Origin: Pseudoxanthomonas sp. YR558
Lineage (GTDB): Bacteria > Pseudomonadota > Gammaproteobacteria > Xanthomonadales > Xanthomonadaceae
Direction of reading: 5' to 3'
DNA: 64,000 nucleotides
NCBI RefSeq assembly: GCF_900116385.1
Contig: NZ_FPCI01000001.1
Location: 1,240,001-1,304,000, forward strand
In this document: one piece after another, positions 28,762 to 38,014 of the stretch
Layout: the number at the start of each line of letters is the position of its first letter
Position numbering within the stretch: the first letter of the stretch is position 1
Position numbers and translations under genes: made by a program
Notes under the pieces: model-generated
Database searches by the model: none
What the model was told of the DNA's origin: nothing
The model's input: only the letters and a program-made list of their open reading frames with translations

Positions 28762-29325
28762 ATGGGCAACCGCCTCTCGAAGATCTACACCCGCACCGGC
28801 GACGACGGCAGCACCGGTCTGGGCGATGGCACGCGCGTGGGCAAGGACTCGGCGCGCGTCACCGCCTACGGCACGGTGGACGAAGCCAATTCGGCGATCG
28901 GCGTGTTGCTGGCCGTCCCCAGCGTGGCGGAAGACATCCGCGCGCTGCTGACCACGGTGCAGCACCAGTTGTTCGACCTGGGAGGCGAGCTGTGCATCCC
29001 CGGCCATGCCGCCATCACCGGCGAGGACGTGGACGCGCTCGAGCGCCAGCTGGACCACTACAACGACGACCTGCCGCCGCTGAAGGATTTCATCCTGCCG
29101 GCCGGCGGTGAAGCTGCCTCCCGCTGCCACCTGGCGCGCACCATCGTGCGTCGCGCCGAGCGCGAGACGGTGACCCTGGCCCGCCACGACGCGGTGCGGC
29201 CGGAGGCCATCCGCTACCTCAACCGTCTGTCCGACCTGCTGTTCGTGCTGGCCCGCGTGCTGGCCCGCGCCGACGGCCATGGCGAGGTGCTCTGGAAACA
29301 CGAGCGGCGGCACGCCCCGCGCTGA
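28762..29325 (+). CDS. Cob(I)yrinic acid a,c-diamide adenosyltransferase (PduO type)
   Basis: The 187-residue enzyme attaches the adenosyl group to cob(I)alamin using ATP. The PduO-type signature is complete: KIYTRTGDDGSTGLGDGTRVGKDS at the N-terminus (ATP phosphate contacts), AYGTVDEANSAIG, and RTIVRRAERETV with RYLNRLSDLLFVLARV at the C-terminus. The enzyme is normally a cytoplasmic trimer. It follows the membrane protein by 18 bases, and the histone-deacetylase-like gene begins 4 bases after its stop, so the three look like one transcript. Confidence 0.93.
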   Translation: MGNRLSKIYTRTGDDGSTGLGDGTRVGKDSARVTAYGTVDEANSAIGVLLAVPSVAEDIRALLTTVQHQLFDLGGELCIPGHAAITGEDVDALERQLDHYNDDLPPLKDFILPAGGEAASRCHLARTIVRRAERETVTLARHDAVRPEAIRYLNRLSDLLFVLARVLARADGHGEVLWKHERRHAPR

Positions 29326-29329
29326 CCTC

Positions 29330-30238
29330 GTGATCATCTTCACCCACCCCGCCTGCCTGGCCCACGATCCCGGACCCGAACATCCGGAGCGCCCGGCGCG
29401 GCTCGAGGTGGTGCTGGACGTGCTTCGCCGCGAACACGGCGACGTCGAGTGGCGCGAGGCGCCCATCGCCAAGCTGGGCGACCTCCGCCGCGTGCACGAC
29501 GAAACCCTCGTCAACGAGGTACTGGAGACCGACGTCGCGGGCTACCGGATGCTGGACCCCGATACGGTCATGTGCGCGGCCTCGCCCGCTGCCGCACTGC
29601 GTGCCGCCGGTGCCGGCGTCGCGGCCGTCGATGCGGTGATGAATGGCGACACGTCCACGGCCTTCTGTGCGGTGCGCCCTCCGGGCCACCACGCCACCAG
29701 CGGCACGGCGATGGGCTTCTGCCTGTTCAACAACATCGCCGTGGCGGCCGCCTATGCCTGCGACCGCCATGGGTTGGAACGCGTGGCCGTCGTGGATTTC
29801 GACGTCCACCACGGCAACGGCACCCAGGCGATCTTCTACAACGACCCGCGCGTGGCCTATTTCAGCAGCCACGAGTCGGGCATCTACCCGCACAGTGGTG
29901 CCCCTTATGAGCGCGGCGCCGGCAACGTATTCAACGCACTGCTGCCGCCGGGCAGCGGCGGGTTCCGTTTCCAGAATACCTGGGCGGACGAGTTGCTGCC
30001 TGCGCTGGACGACTTCAAGCCGCAACTGCTGCTGATCTCCGCCGGCTTCGACGCGCACATGCGCGACCCGCTGGCCGACCTGATGCTGGAGACCGAGGAC
30101 TTCGGTTGGCTGACCCGCCAGCTGCGCACCCTGGCGCAGCGACATGCCGGCGGCCGCGTGGTCTCCATGCTGGAGGGCGGCTACGATCTGGACGCCCTTC
30201 GGGACTCCGTGGCTGCCCACGTCGACGAACTCCGCTGA
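29330..30238 (+). CDS. Histone deacetylase family protein (acetylpolyamine/acetoin-type amidohydrolase)
   Basis: A 302-residue arginase/deacetylase-fold protein starting at a GTG 4 bases after the cobalamin gene; the open frame runs further upstream, but that part overlaps the previous gene. The zinc and catalytic motifs are intact: RPPGHHATSGTAMGFCLFNN (tandem histidines), VDFDVHHGNGTQ (zinc Asp and His) and SAGFDAHMRDPLA (second zinc Asp). Bacterial members deacetylate polyamines or other small acetyl-amides. Its role next to B12 metabolism is unclear. Confidence 0.88.
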   Translation: MIIFTHPACLAHDPGPEHPERPARLEVVLDVLRREHGDVEWREAPIAKLGDLRRVHDETLVNEVLETDVAGYRMLDPDTVMCAASPAAALRAAGAGVAAVDAVMNGDTSTAFCAVRPPGHHATSGTAMGFCLFNNIAVAAAYACDRHGLERVAVVDFDVHHGNGTQAIFYNDPRVAYFSSHESGIYPHSGAPYERGAGNVFNALLPPGSGGFRFQNTWADELLPALDDFKPQLLLISAGFDAHMRDPLADLMLETEDFGWLTRQLRTLAQRHAGGRVVSMLEGGYDLDALRDSVAAHVDELR

Positions 30239-30368
30239 GCCCACGGACGCCGTACCTTCGAGCTCGCTGAACCCTGACCGACACCACTCCGCCTGCCTTC
30301 ATTGCCCGCATGCAGGGGATGGGGCAAGCTAACGACCGTTTTTAACCTGCCAGCGAGCCCAGCACCGC

Positions 30369-32837
30369 GTGCGTCCTGTCCTCCGCCTGCTCCCGTTGCC
30401 CTTCAGCATCGCCCTGTGCCTGCCGGCGCTGGCTGACGATGAGAAGCCCGAAAGCTGGGCCCTGTGCCCGGTCCAGGACGTGATCCCGGTTTTCAGCGAG
30501 GCGCCGCAGCCCGCAGCGGGCAGCAGCGCCCAGGCGAAGCGCGAGCAGCGGGCGGAACAGCCCACCTCGATCGAGGGCGACCAGCTGTCCGGCACCGAGG
30601 CGAACCCCGAGTACAGTGGCGCCGTGCAGCTCACCCGGGGCGACCAGTTCCTGGGGGCCGACAACCTGAAGTACGACCAGGAAAAGGACACCTACGTCGC
30701 CGACGGGCACATCCGCTACCAGGATGCCGGCATCCGCCTGGTGGCAGACAGCGCGCGTGGCGACCAGGGCGCCGATTCGCACCAGATCGACAACGTGCGC
30801 TATCAGTTGGTCTCGCGGCGCGGCAACGGTGGCGCGGACCGCATCGACATGAAGGGTGCCGAAGGCAGCCTGCAGCATTCCACCTATTCCACCTGCGATC
30901 CCCAGGACCGCCGGTGGGAGTTGCGCTCGCGCCGCATCGACATCAACACCGACGACGGCTGGGGCGTGGCACGTGGCGCAACGATCCGGCTCGGCAAGGT
31001 GCCTGTGCTGTACGTGCCCTACCTGAAGTTCCCGATCGACGACCAGCGCCACACCGGCCTGCTGTATCCGGCGGTCGGCCTGTCGGGACGGAATGGTTTC
31101 GACTGGAAGCAGCCGATCTACCTCAACCTGGCACCGAACTACGACGCGACGCTGGAACCGCGTTACATGAGCGAGCGCGGGTTCCAGATGGGCGCGGAGT
31201 TCCGCTACCTCTACGAGAAGGGTCGTGGTGAGATCCAGGGCACCTGGATGACCAAGGACGACCTGGTCCGTGACCGCATGAACGATGCGGACTACGACGA
31301 GGACAATCCGAACAACCCTGATCCCGACGACGGCCGCGGCTTCTTTGCGTTCGAAGGCGAGCACCGTTTCAATCGGAACTGGCAGGCCCGTGCCAACCTC
31401 ATCTGGCTGAGCGACGCGCGCTACCAGGAGGACTTCGGCAATTCGCTGTACGGGCAGGCGTACTCCTCGGTGACGAGTACCGCGGGCGTCTACGGCGCGG
31501 GCGAATTCTGGAGCGCCGGCCTGATGGCCGACCACTGGCAGCTCTCGGACTACCTGAGCAGCGAAGCCTCGCTGCCCTACAACCGGCTGCCCCGCGTCTA
31601 CCTCAACTGGAACCAGCCGCTGAGCCGCTGGATCAGCGTGGGTGGACATGCCGAAGCCGTGAAGTTCCAGCACGATGAGCATCCCGGCGGCAGCCGCCTG
31701 GACATCAAACCCACCATCTCCTTCCCGTTGCAGGGCGCAGCCTGGTACGTCACGCCCACTCTGGCCTATCGGCATACCGAGTATCGGCTCGACCCCGAAT
31801 TGGCCCAGACCACGGCAATAGATCGTGCGCGCGCCGCTTACGGCATTCCGGCAAATCAGCCCGTGAGCGCGGCGCAGATCGCCGAGTTCTACGACCGTTC
31901 GCCCAGCCGCAGCCTGCCGATCGGTTCGCTGGACGCAGGCGTGTATTTCGACCGCGAGACCGAGATCAAGGGCGACCGTTTCCTGCAGACGCTGGAACCG
32001 CGGCTCTTCTACCTCAACGCGCCGTACCGCGAGCAGGATGGGCTGCCGATCTTCGATACACGGCCCTTCAACTTCAGTTACGGCCAATTGTTCCGCGACA
32101 ACCGCTACACCGGCCCCGATCGCCAGACCGATGCGAACCAGCTGACCTTGGCACTGACCACCCGCCTGCTGCGGCAGAAGGATGGCTTCGAGCGCTTGTC
32201 GGCCAGCATCGGTCAGATCCGATACTTCGACGACAGCCGCGTGGTCCTGCCAGGTGAAGTGCCGCTGGAACAGGGCAAGTCGGCCTGGGTCGTGGACGCC
32301 AACTACGCACCCACGGACCGCTGGACTATCGGTGCCTCCTACCAGTGGGACCCGAAGTTCCGTCGCGAAGATCTGGCCAGCGTCCGTGCCCGCTACCTGC
32401 TGCCGGACGACGGCGTGGTCAACATCACCTATAGGCGCCGCCGCGACCTGCTGGAACAGGCCGATTTCTCGTTCCTGTACCCGGTCACGCCCTCCTGGAG
32501 CGTCGTGGGCCGCTACTACCACTCGTTCTATCGCGATGCGGCCACCGACCAGGAACCCGGCCTGCTGGAAGGCGTCGCCGGCGTCCAGTGGGACAGCTGC
32601 TGCCTCGCCGTCCGCGCCCTCGTGCGCCGTTACGTGCGCAATCGCGAGGGTGAAATGAACACGGGCTTCCAGGTCGAGTTCGTCCTGAAGGGCCTGGGCT
32701 CGGCCGGCCAGGACACGGAGCGCACCTTGCGCCGTGCTATCCTCGGCTATTACCGAGACGATCTCTATCTCGTCCCGCCTAGCAATATCGCGCAGCGACC
32801 GGACGACACCTCTTACGCTCCGGATCCGATTCCATGA
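30369..32837 (+). CDS. lptD: LPS-assembly outer membrane protein LptD
   Basis: The 822-residue protein starts at a GTG with a signal peptide (LLPLPFSIALCLPALA). A short N-terminal linker with Cys (WALCPVQD) leads to a periplasmic OstA/jellyroll domain (about 70-215; YSGAVQLTRGDQFLGADNLKYD), then a large outer-membrane beta-barrel. Four conserved cysteines are present: the N-terminal one, one in STCDPQDRRW, and the adjacent pair WDSCCLAV, as needed for the two long-range disulfides. With LptE it inserts lipopolysaccharide into the outer leaflet. SurA, which helps fold it, is encoded directly after with a 4-base overlap. Confidence 0.96.
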   Translation: MRPVLRLLPLPFSIALCLPALADDEKPESWALCPVQDVIPVFSEAPQPAAGSSAQAKREQRAEQPTSIEGDQLSGTEANPEYSGAVQLTRGDQFLGADNLKYDQEKDTYVADGHIRYQDAGIRLVADSARGDQGADSHQIDNVRYQLVSRRGNGGADRIDMKGAEGSLQHSTYSTCDPQDRRWELRSRRIDINTDDGWGVARGATIRLGKVPVLYVPYLKFPIDDQRHTGLLYPAVGLSGRNGFDWKQPIYLNLAPNYDATLEPRYMSERGFQMGAEFRYLYEKGRGEIQGTWMTKDDLVRDRMNDADYDEDNPNNPDPDDGRGFFAFEGEHRFNRNWQARANLIWLSDARYQEDFGNSLYGQAYSSVTSTAGVYGAGEFWSAGLMADHWQLSDYLSSEASLPYNRLPRVYLNWNQPLSRWISVGGHAEAVKFQHDEHPGGSRLDIKPTISFPLQGAAWYVTPTLAYRHTEYRLDPELAQTTAIDRARAAYGIPANQPVSAAQIAEFYDRSPSRSLPIGSLDAGVYFDRETEIKGDRFLQTLEPRLFYLNAPYREQDGLPIFDTRPFNFSYGQLFRDNRYTGPDRQTDANQLTLALTTRLLRQKDGFERLSASIGQIRYFDDSRVVLPGEVPLEQGKSAWVVDANYAPTDRWTIGASYQWDPKFRREDLASVRARYLLPDDGVVNITYRRRRDLLEQADFSFLYPVTPSWSVVGRYYHSFYRDAATDQEPGLLEGVAGVQWDSCCLAVRALVRRYVRNREGEMNTGFQVEFVLKGLGSAGQDTERTLRRAILGYYRDDLYLVPPSNIAQRPDDTSYAPDPIP

Positions 32838-34162
32838 ACAAGCCGATTTCCCGCCTTCTGGTCGCCAGTCTGCTGGCCTTTTCAACGGCCATCACCCCAG
32901 CGTTGGCGCAGAACCTGCAGCCGCTGGATCGCATTGCAGCGGTCGTCAACGAAGATGTGGTGCTGCAGAGCGAACTTGATCGCGCGGTGCAGAACGTGAT
33001 GTCCCAGTACGCCGATCAGCCCGGCCAGTTGCCGCCCCGTGCGGTGCTGGAGCGACAGGTGCTCGAGCGACTCGTGCTGGTGAAGCTGCAGGTCGCACGT
33101 GCTGCCGAAAGCGGCATTCGCATCGGCGATGCCGACCTCAACAACGCCGTCAACGCAGTCGCCCAGCAGAACGGCACCACACCGGATGGCCTGCGCCAGC
33201 GTCTGGAAGCCGATGGCATGTCGTTTGCCGAATTCCGCAGCTCGCTGCGCGACGAGATCACGATCCAGCGTCTGCGCCAGAGCTATGCGCAGAGCCGCGT
33301 GCAGGTGAGCGAGGGTGAAGTCGATGCGGCGATCGCGGCCCAGACCGCCACCGGCGCGCAGTACCATCTGGCGCACATCCTGGTGGCGCTGCCCGATGGC
33401 GCCAATGCCGAGCAGATCAGCACCGGCAAGGGCAAGGTCGATGGCATCAAGGCGTTGATCGACAAAGGCGAGCTGGATTTCTCCGCTGCCGCTGTCCGTT
33501 ATTCCGACAGCCCGAACGCCCTGGAAGGTGGTGACTTGGGCTGGCGCAGCGTGGACGAGATCCCGACGGTCTTCGTTGAGCTTCTGAAAGGCATGAGCCC
33601 AGGCCAGGTGGTCGGCCCGATGCGCGGCCCCAGCGGCTTCCAGCTGCTCAAGCTGGTGGAAGTACGTGATGCCGCCCAGGCTGAGAAGCGCAACGTCACC
33701 GAATACCATGCTCGCCACATCCTCGTCCGCATCACGCCTACACAGGACGTCGCTGCGGCGAAGGCCAAGATCGACACCCTGCGCGCGCGCATCGCCGGTG
33801 GCGCCGAGTTCGCCGCGGTGGCGAAGGAATCCACCGAGGACGCGAACAGCCGTGATGACGGCGGCGACCTGGGCTGGTTCCCCGTTGACGCCTTCGGTCC
33901 CGCATTCGGCCAGGAAGTGACCGGCCTGCAGGATGGACAGGTCAGCGCGCCCTTCCGCACCGATGCCGGCTGGCACATCGTGCAACGCATGGAAACGCGC
34001 CAGACCGACGTGACAGACCAGAACCGCCGCGCACAGGTCCGCGAGACCATTGGTCGCCGCAAGGCCGAGGACGAGTACAACCGTTACCTGCAGGAATTGC
34101 GCGGCGAAGCCTACGTCAGCTTCCGCACCGGTGACCGCGCCGGGACCACGCCGGGCAGCTGA
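32834..34162 (+). CDS. surA: Periplasmic chaperone / peptidyl-prolyl isomerase SurA
   Basis: The 442-residue protein has a signal peptide (residues 1-25, ending ALAQ), a SurA N-terminal domain at about 28-150 (DRIAAVVNEDVVLQSELDRAV) and two parvulin domains. The first begins near 175 (AQYHLAHILVALPDG) and the second near 285 (EYHARHILVRITPTQD), each with the paired His expected of active parvulins. It delivers unfolded outer-membrane proteins, including LptD, to the BAM machinery. It overlaps lptD by 4 bases and is followed by pdxA with a 1-base gap. Confidence 0.95.
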   Translation: MNKPISRLLVASLLAFSTAITPALAQNLQPLDRIAAVVNEDVVLQSELDRAVQNVMSQYADQPGQLPPRAVLERQVLERLVLVKLQVARAAESGIRIGDADLNNAVNAVAQQNGTTPDGLRQRLEADGMSFAEFRSSLRDEITIQRLRQSYAQSRVQVSEGEVDAAIAAQTATGAQYHLAHILVALPDGANAEQISTGKGKVDGIKALIDKGELDFSAAAVRYSDSPNALEGGDLGWRSVDEIPTVFVELLKGMSPGQVVGPMRGPSGFQLLKLVEVRDAAQAEKRNVTEYHARHILVRITPTQDVAAAKAKIDTLRARIAGGAEFAAVAKESTEDANSRDDGGDLGWFPVDAFGPAFGQEVTGLQDGQVSAPFRTDAGWHIVQRMETRQTDVTDQNRRAQVRETIGRRKAEDEYNRYLQELRGEAYVSFRTGDRAGTTPGS

Positions 34163-34163
34163 C

Positions 34164-35141
34164 ATGCTGCCTCGGCTCGCGCTGGTGCCGGGCGAGCCGG
34201 CAGGCATCGGCCCTGAGCTTTGCATCAGGCTGGCCCAGCAGCCGCGCACCGACTGCACCCTGCTCGCGTTCGCGGACGCGGCCACGCTGACCTCGGCCGC
34301 TGAGGCCCTGGGGCTACCCCTGCAGCTGATCGAAGCGGACGCCGTCGCTACGCGTCCTGGCGACTTGCGATTGCGGCCCGTTCCAAACGCTGCGTCGAGT
34401 ACCTTCGGCCTCACCGATCCACGCAATGCGCGCGCGGTCATCGACGCGCTGACGCGCGCAGCCAGCGCCTGCCTAGGCGGCGAACTCGATGGCCTGGTCA
34501 CTGGCCCCGTGCACAAGGCCGCCATCAACGCCGGCGGCATCGCCTACAGCGGCACGACCGAGCTGCTTGCCGAACAGGCCGGCCTGCCGGTGGTCATGAT
34601 GCTGGCGAACGAGATCGTCCGCGTGGCGTTGGCCACCACCCACCTTCCGCTCCGCGATGTGCCGGATGCCATCACGGCTAGCGCGCTGGAAGAAGTGCTG
34701 CGCATCACCGACCGCGCACTGCGCACCGACTTCGGTATCGTCCAGCCGACACTCGCCGTGCTTGGGCTCAACCCGCACGCCGGCGAGGCGGGGCATCTGG
34801 GACGCGAGGAGATCGAGGTCATCGAGCCCGTCCTGCATGCGCTGCGGGCGGATGGCCTGGATCTCATCGGCCCCTTGCCGGCCGATACCGCCTTCCTCCC
34901 GCAAAAACTGAGCGGCTTCGATGCCGTGGTGGCGATGTATCACGACCAAGGGCTGCCCGTGCTCAAGTACAGCGGCTTCGAGCAGGCCGTGAACCTGACG
35001 CTCGGCCTGCCCTATCCACGCGTGGCCGTTGACCACGGCACGGCACTCGATCTCGCCGGCAAGGGCATCGCCGACCCGTCCAGCCTGTTCGCTGCCGTGG
35101 CCACCTGCGCGCGCATCGCGGCGACCCGCCGCGCGCGCTGA
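34164..35141 (+). CDS. pdxA: 4-hydroxythreonine-4-phosphate dehydrogenase
   Basis: The 325-residue enzyme acts in pyridoxal phosphate synthesis and makes the amino-ketone that PdxJ uses. Family motifs are visible: LVPGEPAGIGPEL at the N-terminus, TGPVHKAAINAGG (metal-binding His), LNPHAGEAGHLGREE and YHDQGLPVLKYSGFEQAVN with the substrate lysine. The ATG at 34164, one base after the surA stop, was chosen as the first with family character. Its place in the lptD-surA-rsmA-apaGH block is conserved in many gammaproteobacteria. Confidence 0.95.
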   Translation: MLPRLALVPGEPAGIGPELCIRLAQQPRTDCTLLAFADAATLTSAAEALGLPLQLIEADAVATRPGDLRLRPVPNAASSTFGLTDPRNARAVIDALTRAASACLGGELDGLVTGPVHKAAINAGGIAYSGTTELLAEQAGLPVVMMLANEIVRVALATTHLPLRDVPDAITASALEEVLRITDRALRTDFGIVQPTLAVLGLNPHAGEAGHLGREEIEVIEPVLHALRADGLDLIGPLPADTAFLPQKLSGFDAVVAMYHDQGLPVLKYSGFEQAVNLTLGLPYPRVAVDHGTALDLAGKGIADPSSLFAAVATCARIAATRRAR

Positions 35142-35188
35142 CGCACGCCAATGCCGCGCGGCCTGCGGCGTTCCCGCATAATCCGCGC

Positions 35189-35977
35189 ATGTCGCATTTC
35201 AAGGCTCCCCCCAAGAAGGCCCTCGGCCAGCACTTCCTGACCGATCGCGCCTACATCGAAAAGATCGTCATGGCCGTGAACCCGCAGCCGGGCGATCGCC
35301 TCGTCGAGATCGGCCCGGGCCAGGGCGCGATCACTTTCCCGCTGCTGCGCAGGCACGGCGAGCTGACGGCCATCGAGTTCGACCGCGACCTCATCACACC
35401 GCTGATGGAAGCCTCGGAAGGCGTAGGCCGCCTGACCATCATCCACAAAGACGTGCTGGACGTGGATTTCGGCAAACTCGCGGGCGACGAGGCGCTGCGT
35501 CTTGTCGGCAACCTGCCCTACAACCTGTCTTCGCCGATCCTCTTCCATGCGATCGAACACGCGGCCTCCATCCGCGACATGGTCTTCATGCTGCAGAAGG
35601 AAGTCGTGGACCGCATGGCCGCCGAACCCGGCAGCAAGGTGTATGGGCGCCTCAGCGTGATGCTGCAGGCCTATTGCCGCGTCGACAGCCTGTTCGTGGT
35701 GCCGCCGGGCGCGTTCCGGCCGCCGCCGAAAGTGGATTCCGCCGTAGCGCGGTTGGTACTGCGCGCGCCGGACCAGGTCGGCATTCACGACCACCGCCGC
35801 TTCGCCGATGTGGTGCGTGCGGCGTTCGGCCAGCGCCGCAAGACGCTACGCAATGCGTTGTCCGGCACCTGCACCACCGAGCAGATCGAAGCGGCCGGAC
35901 TGCGCCCCGACCTGCGGGCCGAACAGGTGCCGGTCACTGATTTCATCCGTTTGGCGAACCAACCCGAAGCGCCGTGA
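35189..35977 (+). CDS. rsmA: 16S rRNA (adenine(1518)-N(6)/adenine(1519)-N(6))-dimethyltransferase
   Basis: The 262-residue KsgA-family enzyme dimethylates two adenines in the 3' hairpin of 16S rRNA. The SAM-binding motif is DRLVEIGPGQGAITFPLL and the catalytic motif IV is GNLPYNLSSPI. The C-terminal helical domain ends in TDFIRLANQ. It lies 47 bases after pdxA in the same direction and is followed by apaG, matching the conserved order surA-pdxA-rsmA-apaG-apaH. Confidence 0.96.
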   Translation: MSHFKAPPKKALGQHFLTDRAYIEKIVMAVNPQPGDRLVEIGPGQGAITFPLLRRHGELTAIEFDRDLITPLMEASEGVGRLTIIHKDVLDVDFGKLAGDEALRLVGNLPYNLSSPILFHAIEHAASIRDMVFMLQKEVVDRMAAEPGSKVYGRLSVMLQAYCRVDSLFVVPPGAFRPPPKVDSAVARLVLRAPDQVGIHDHRRFADVVRAAFGQRRKTLRNALSGTCTTEQIEAAGLRPDLRAEQVPVTDFIRLANQPEAP

Positions 35978-36033
35978 TCGCACGCAAACCGGCGTTGTTT
36001 CCGCTTTGACGTGGCATTGCATACACTGAACGC

Positions 36034-36414
36034 ATGGATTCCCCCGACTACGCCATCGACGTCGACGTCGCCACGCGTTTCCTGGACGACCAGTCCGCGC
36101 CCGAGGACGGGCGCTATGTGTTCGCGTACACCATCCGCATCCGAAACCGCGGCCGCGTGCCGGCGCAGCTGCTGCGTCGGCACTGGGTCATCACCGACGC
36201 CAACGGCAAGGTCCAGGAAGTGCACGGCGAAGGTGTGGTGGGCGAACAACCCTGGCTGAGGCCGGGCGAGGATTTCCGCTACACGTCTGGCGCGGTCCTG
36301 GAGACCGCGCTGGGCACCATGCAGGGACGCTACGACATGCTCGCCGACGACGGCACTCGCTTCGACGCCCCCATCGCCACCTTCACCCTGTCCGTCCCGC
36401 GGACGCTGCACTGA
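36034..36414 (+). CDS. apaG: Co2+/Mg2+ efflux protein ApaG
   Basis: The 126-residue single-domain protein has the ApaG immunoglobulin-like fold: [26 protein letters not shown], the glycine-rich [15 protein letters not shown] loop and the RYDMLADDG strand. Its exact function is unsettled; it is linked to divalent-cation resistance and diadenosine polyphosphate metabolism by genetics and by its fixed position before apaH. It sits 12 bases upstream of apaH. Confidence 0.93.
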   Translation: MDSPDYAIDVDVATRFLDDQSAPEDGRYVFAYTIRIRNRGRVPAQLLRRHWVITDANGKVQEVHGEGVVGEQPWLRPGEDFRYTSGAVLETALGTMQGRYDMLADDGTRFDAPIATFTLSVPRTLH

Positions 36415-36426
36415 GGCCCGGGCGCG

Positions 36427-37281
36427 ATGAGTGTCTGGGCCATCGGCGACCTGCAAGGCTGCTACGACGCAACGCAGCGATTGCTGGAAAAGATCCGCTT
36501 CGATCCGGCGCAGGACCGGCTGTGGTTCTGCGGCGACCTGGTGAACCGGGGCGGGCAGTCGCTGGAAACCCTGCGCCTCGTGCACTCGCTGCGCGAGCAC
36601 AGCATTGTCGTGCTCGGCAACCACGACCTGTCCCTGCTCGCGATCGGCGAACGTTCGCCTGACGAGCAGCGCAAGGTCAATGCCGATCTGCAGCGCGTGG
36701 TGCTGGCCGACGATGCGCGCATGCTGCTGGACTGGTTACGCCTGCAGAAACTGCTGCACGTGGACCGCGACCTGGGCTGGATGATGGTGCACGCCGGGCT
36801 GGCGCCCAAGTGGACCACCACGCTGGCCGAGAAGCACGCGCGCGAGGTCGAGGTGCAGCTGCATGGCAACGGCTACCGCAAGCTGTTCCGCAACATGTAC
36901 GGCGACAAGCCGAACTGGGCCCCGCACCTATCGGGCCACGACCGTTCACGCGCCATCATCAACGTCCTCACCCGCATGCGCTATTGCACACCGCGTGGAC
37001 GTATGGCGATCGAGGAGAAGGGCGCACCGGGCCGGCAGGCCCAGGGCCTGTATCCGTGGTACGAGGTCCCGGGTCGCGCCGAGCGCGACCTGAAGATCGT
37101 CTGCGGCCATTGGTCGACGCTGGGCTTGATGATCGGCCATGGCGTGCATGCGATCGATACCGGCGCGGTGTGGGGCGGGAAGCTCACGGCATTGCAGTTG
37201 GACACCGATGATGTCCGCCTCGTCCAGGTCGCTGGCCGTGATGTACCGCCACCGCCCAAGGGCGAATTGCCGAAGGATTGA
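36427..37281 (+). CDS. apaH: Bis(5'-nucleosyl)-tetraphosphatase, symmetrical
   Basis: The 284-residue metallophosphatase hydrolyses diadenosine tetraphosphate to two ADP. The phosphoesterase motifs are intact: IGDLQGCYDA, FCGDLVNRGGQS and VVLGNHDLSLLAIG, with a later histidine in VHAGLAP and in CGHWSTLGL. It is the last clear member of the lptD operon block. Its TGA lies 2 bases before the next gene's ATG. Confidence 0.95.
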   Translation: MSVWAIGDLQGCYDATQRLLEKIRFDPAQDRLWFCGDLVNRGGQSLETLRLVHSLREHSIVVLGNHDLSLLAIGERSPDEQRKVNADLQRVVLADDARMLLDWLRLQKLLHVDRDLGWMMVHAGLAPKWTTTLAEKHAREVEVQLHGNGYRKLFRNMYGDKPNWAPHLSGHDRSRAIINVLTRMRYCTPRGRMAIEEKGAPGRQAQGLYPWYEVPGRAERDLKIVCGHWSTLGLMIGHGVHAIDTGAVWGGKLTALQLDTDDVRLVQVAGRDVPPPPKGELPKD

Positions 37282-37283
37282 GC

Positions 37284-37949
37284 ATGCGACCGGCACGGCT
37301 GTCCACGCTGTGCCTGATGCTGCTGACGCTCGCGGCGTGCCGCGACGAGGCGCCTGTGGAGACAGAGCCAGAGGCGCCTCCGGCGGCCGCGGCACACACG
37401 CCATCCGCCATCTCGCCGCCGCTGGTAGCTGCAGCGCGCATGCAGATCGGCGTGGTCCGCCTCTACGACCCGGCTTACTTCAGCCTGCCCTATCCTGGCG
37501 GCGATGTGCCTGCCGACCGCGGCGTGTGCACCGATGTGGTGATCCGCGCGCTGCGCACGCAGGGCCTGGACCTGCAGCAAGCGATCCATGAGGACATGCG
37601 GGCGCACTTCGACAAGTATCCGCGGCAATGGGGATTGAGTCGCACCGACCGCAACATCGACCACCGCCGGGTACCGAATCAGATGCGCTGGTTCGAACGG
37701 CATGGGTGGAAGCAATCGGCCGGCCAATCGGCGAGCGACTTCGCGGCAGGCGACATCGTCGCGTGGCGGCTGAGCGGCAGCGGGCTGCTGCACATCGGCA
37801 TCGTGTCCGACAGGCGAAGCCACGAGGGTACGCCGTTGATCCTGCACAACATTAATGCTGGCACGCGGGAAGACGACATCCTCTTCCATCACGCGATCAT
37901 CGGCCATTACCGCCAGCCGACGGACCTGGCATCCGGCGCATCCCGATAA
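37284..37949 (+). CDS. DUF1287 lipoprotein with an NlpC/P60-like pattern
   Basis: The 221-residue product starts at the ATG at 37284; a TTG six bases earlier is in frame but less likely. A lipobox (LAAC, Cys19) follows a short signal, then an Ala/Pro/Glu linker. The DUF1287 domain contains Cys82 in RGVCTDVVIRAL, FAAGDIVAWRL and His170 in LLHIGIVSD, the order of catalytic Cys and His seen in NlpC/P60-type cysteine peptidases or amidases. A cell-wall role is an inference. It is likely co-transcribed with apaH. Confidence 0.85.
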   Translation: MRPARLSTLCLMLLTLAACRDEAPVETEPEAPPAAAAHTPSAISPPLVAAARMQIGVVRLYDPAYFSLPYPGGDVPADRGVCTDVVIRALRTQGLDLQQAIHEDMRAHFDKYPRQWGLSRTDRNIDHRRVPNQMRWFERHGWKQSAGQSASDFAAGDIVAWRLSGSGLLHIGIVSDRRSHEGTPLILHNINAGTREDDILFHHAIIGHYRQPTDLASGASR

Positions 37950-38014
37950 CGTCGAATGGCACGGCGACGCGCTGGGATTGCGCTTCGCTTCATCCCGGCC
38001 TACGGGTGGGCGGC

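Noticed and set aside
30342..32885. An 847-codon open frame antisense to lptD
   Set aside because: It mirrors lptD codon by codon, and its Val/Ala/Gln/His-rich translation has no domain character. Long antisense frames are expected in DNA this rich in GC; lptD has clear family motifs.
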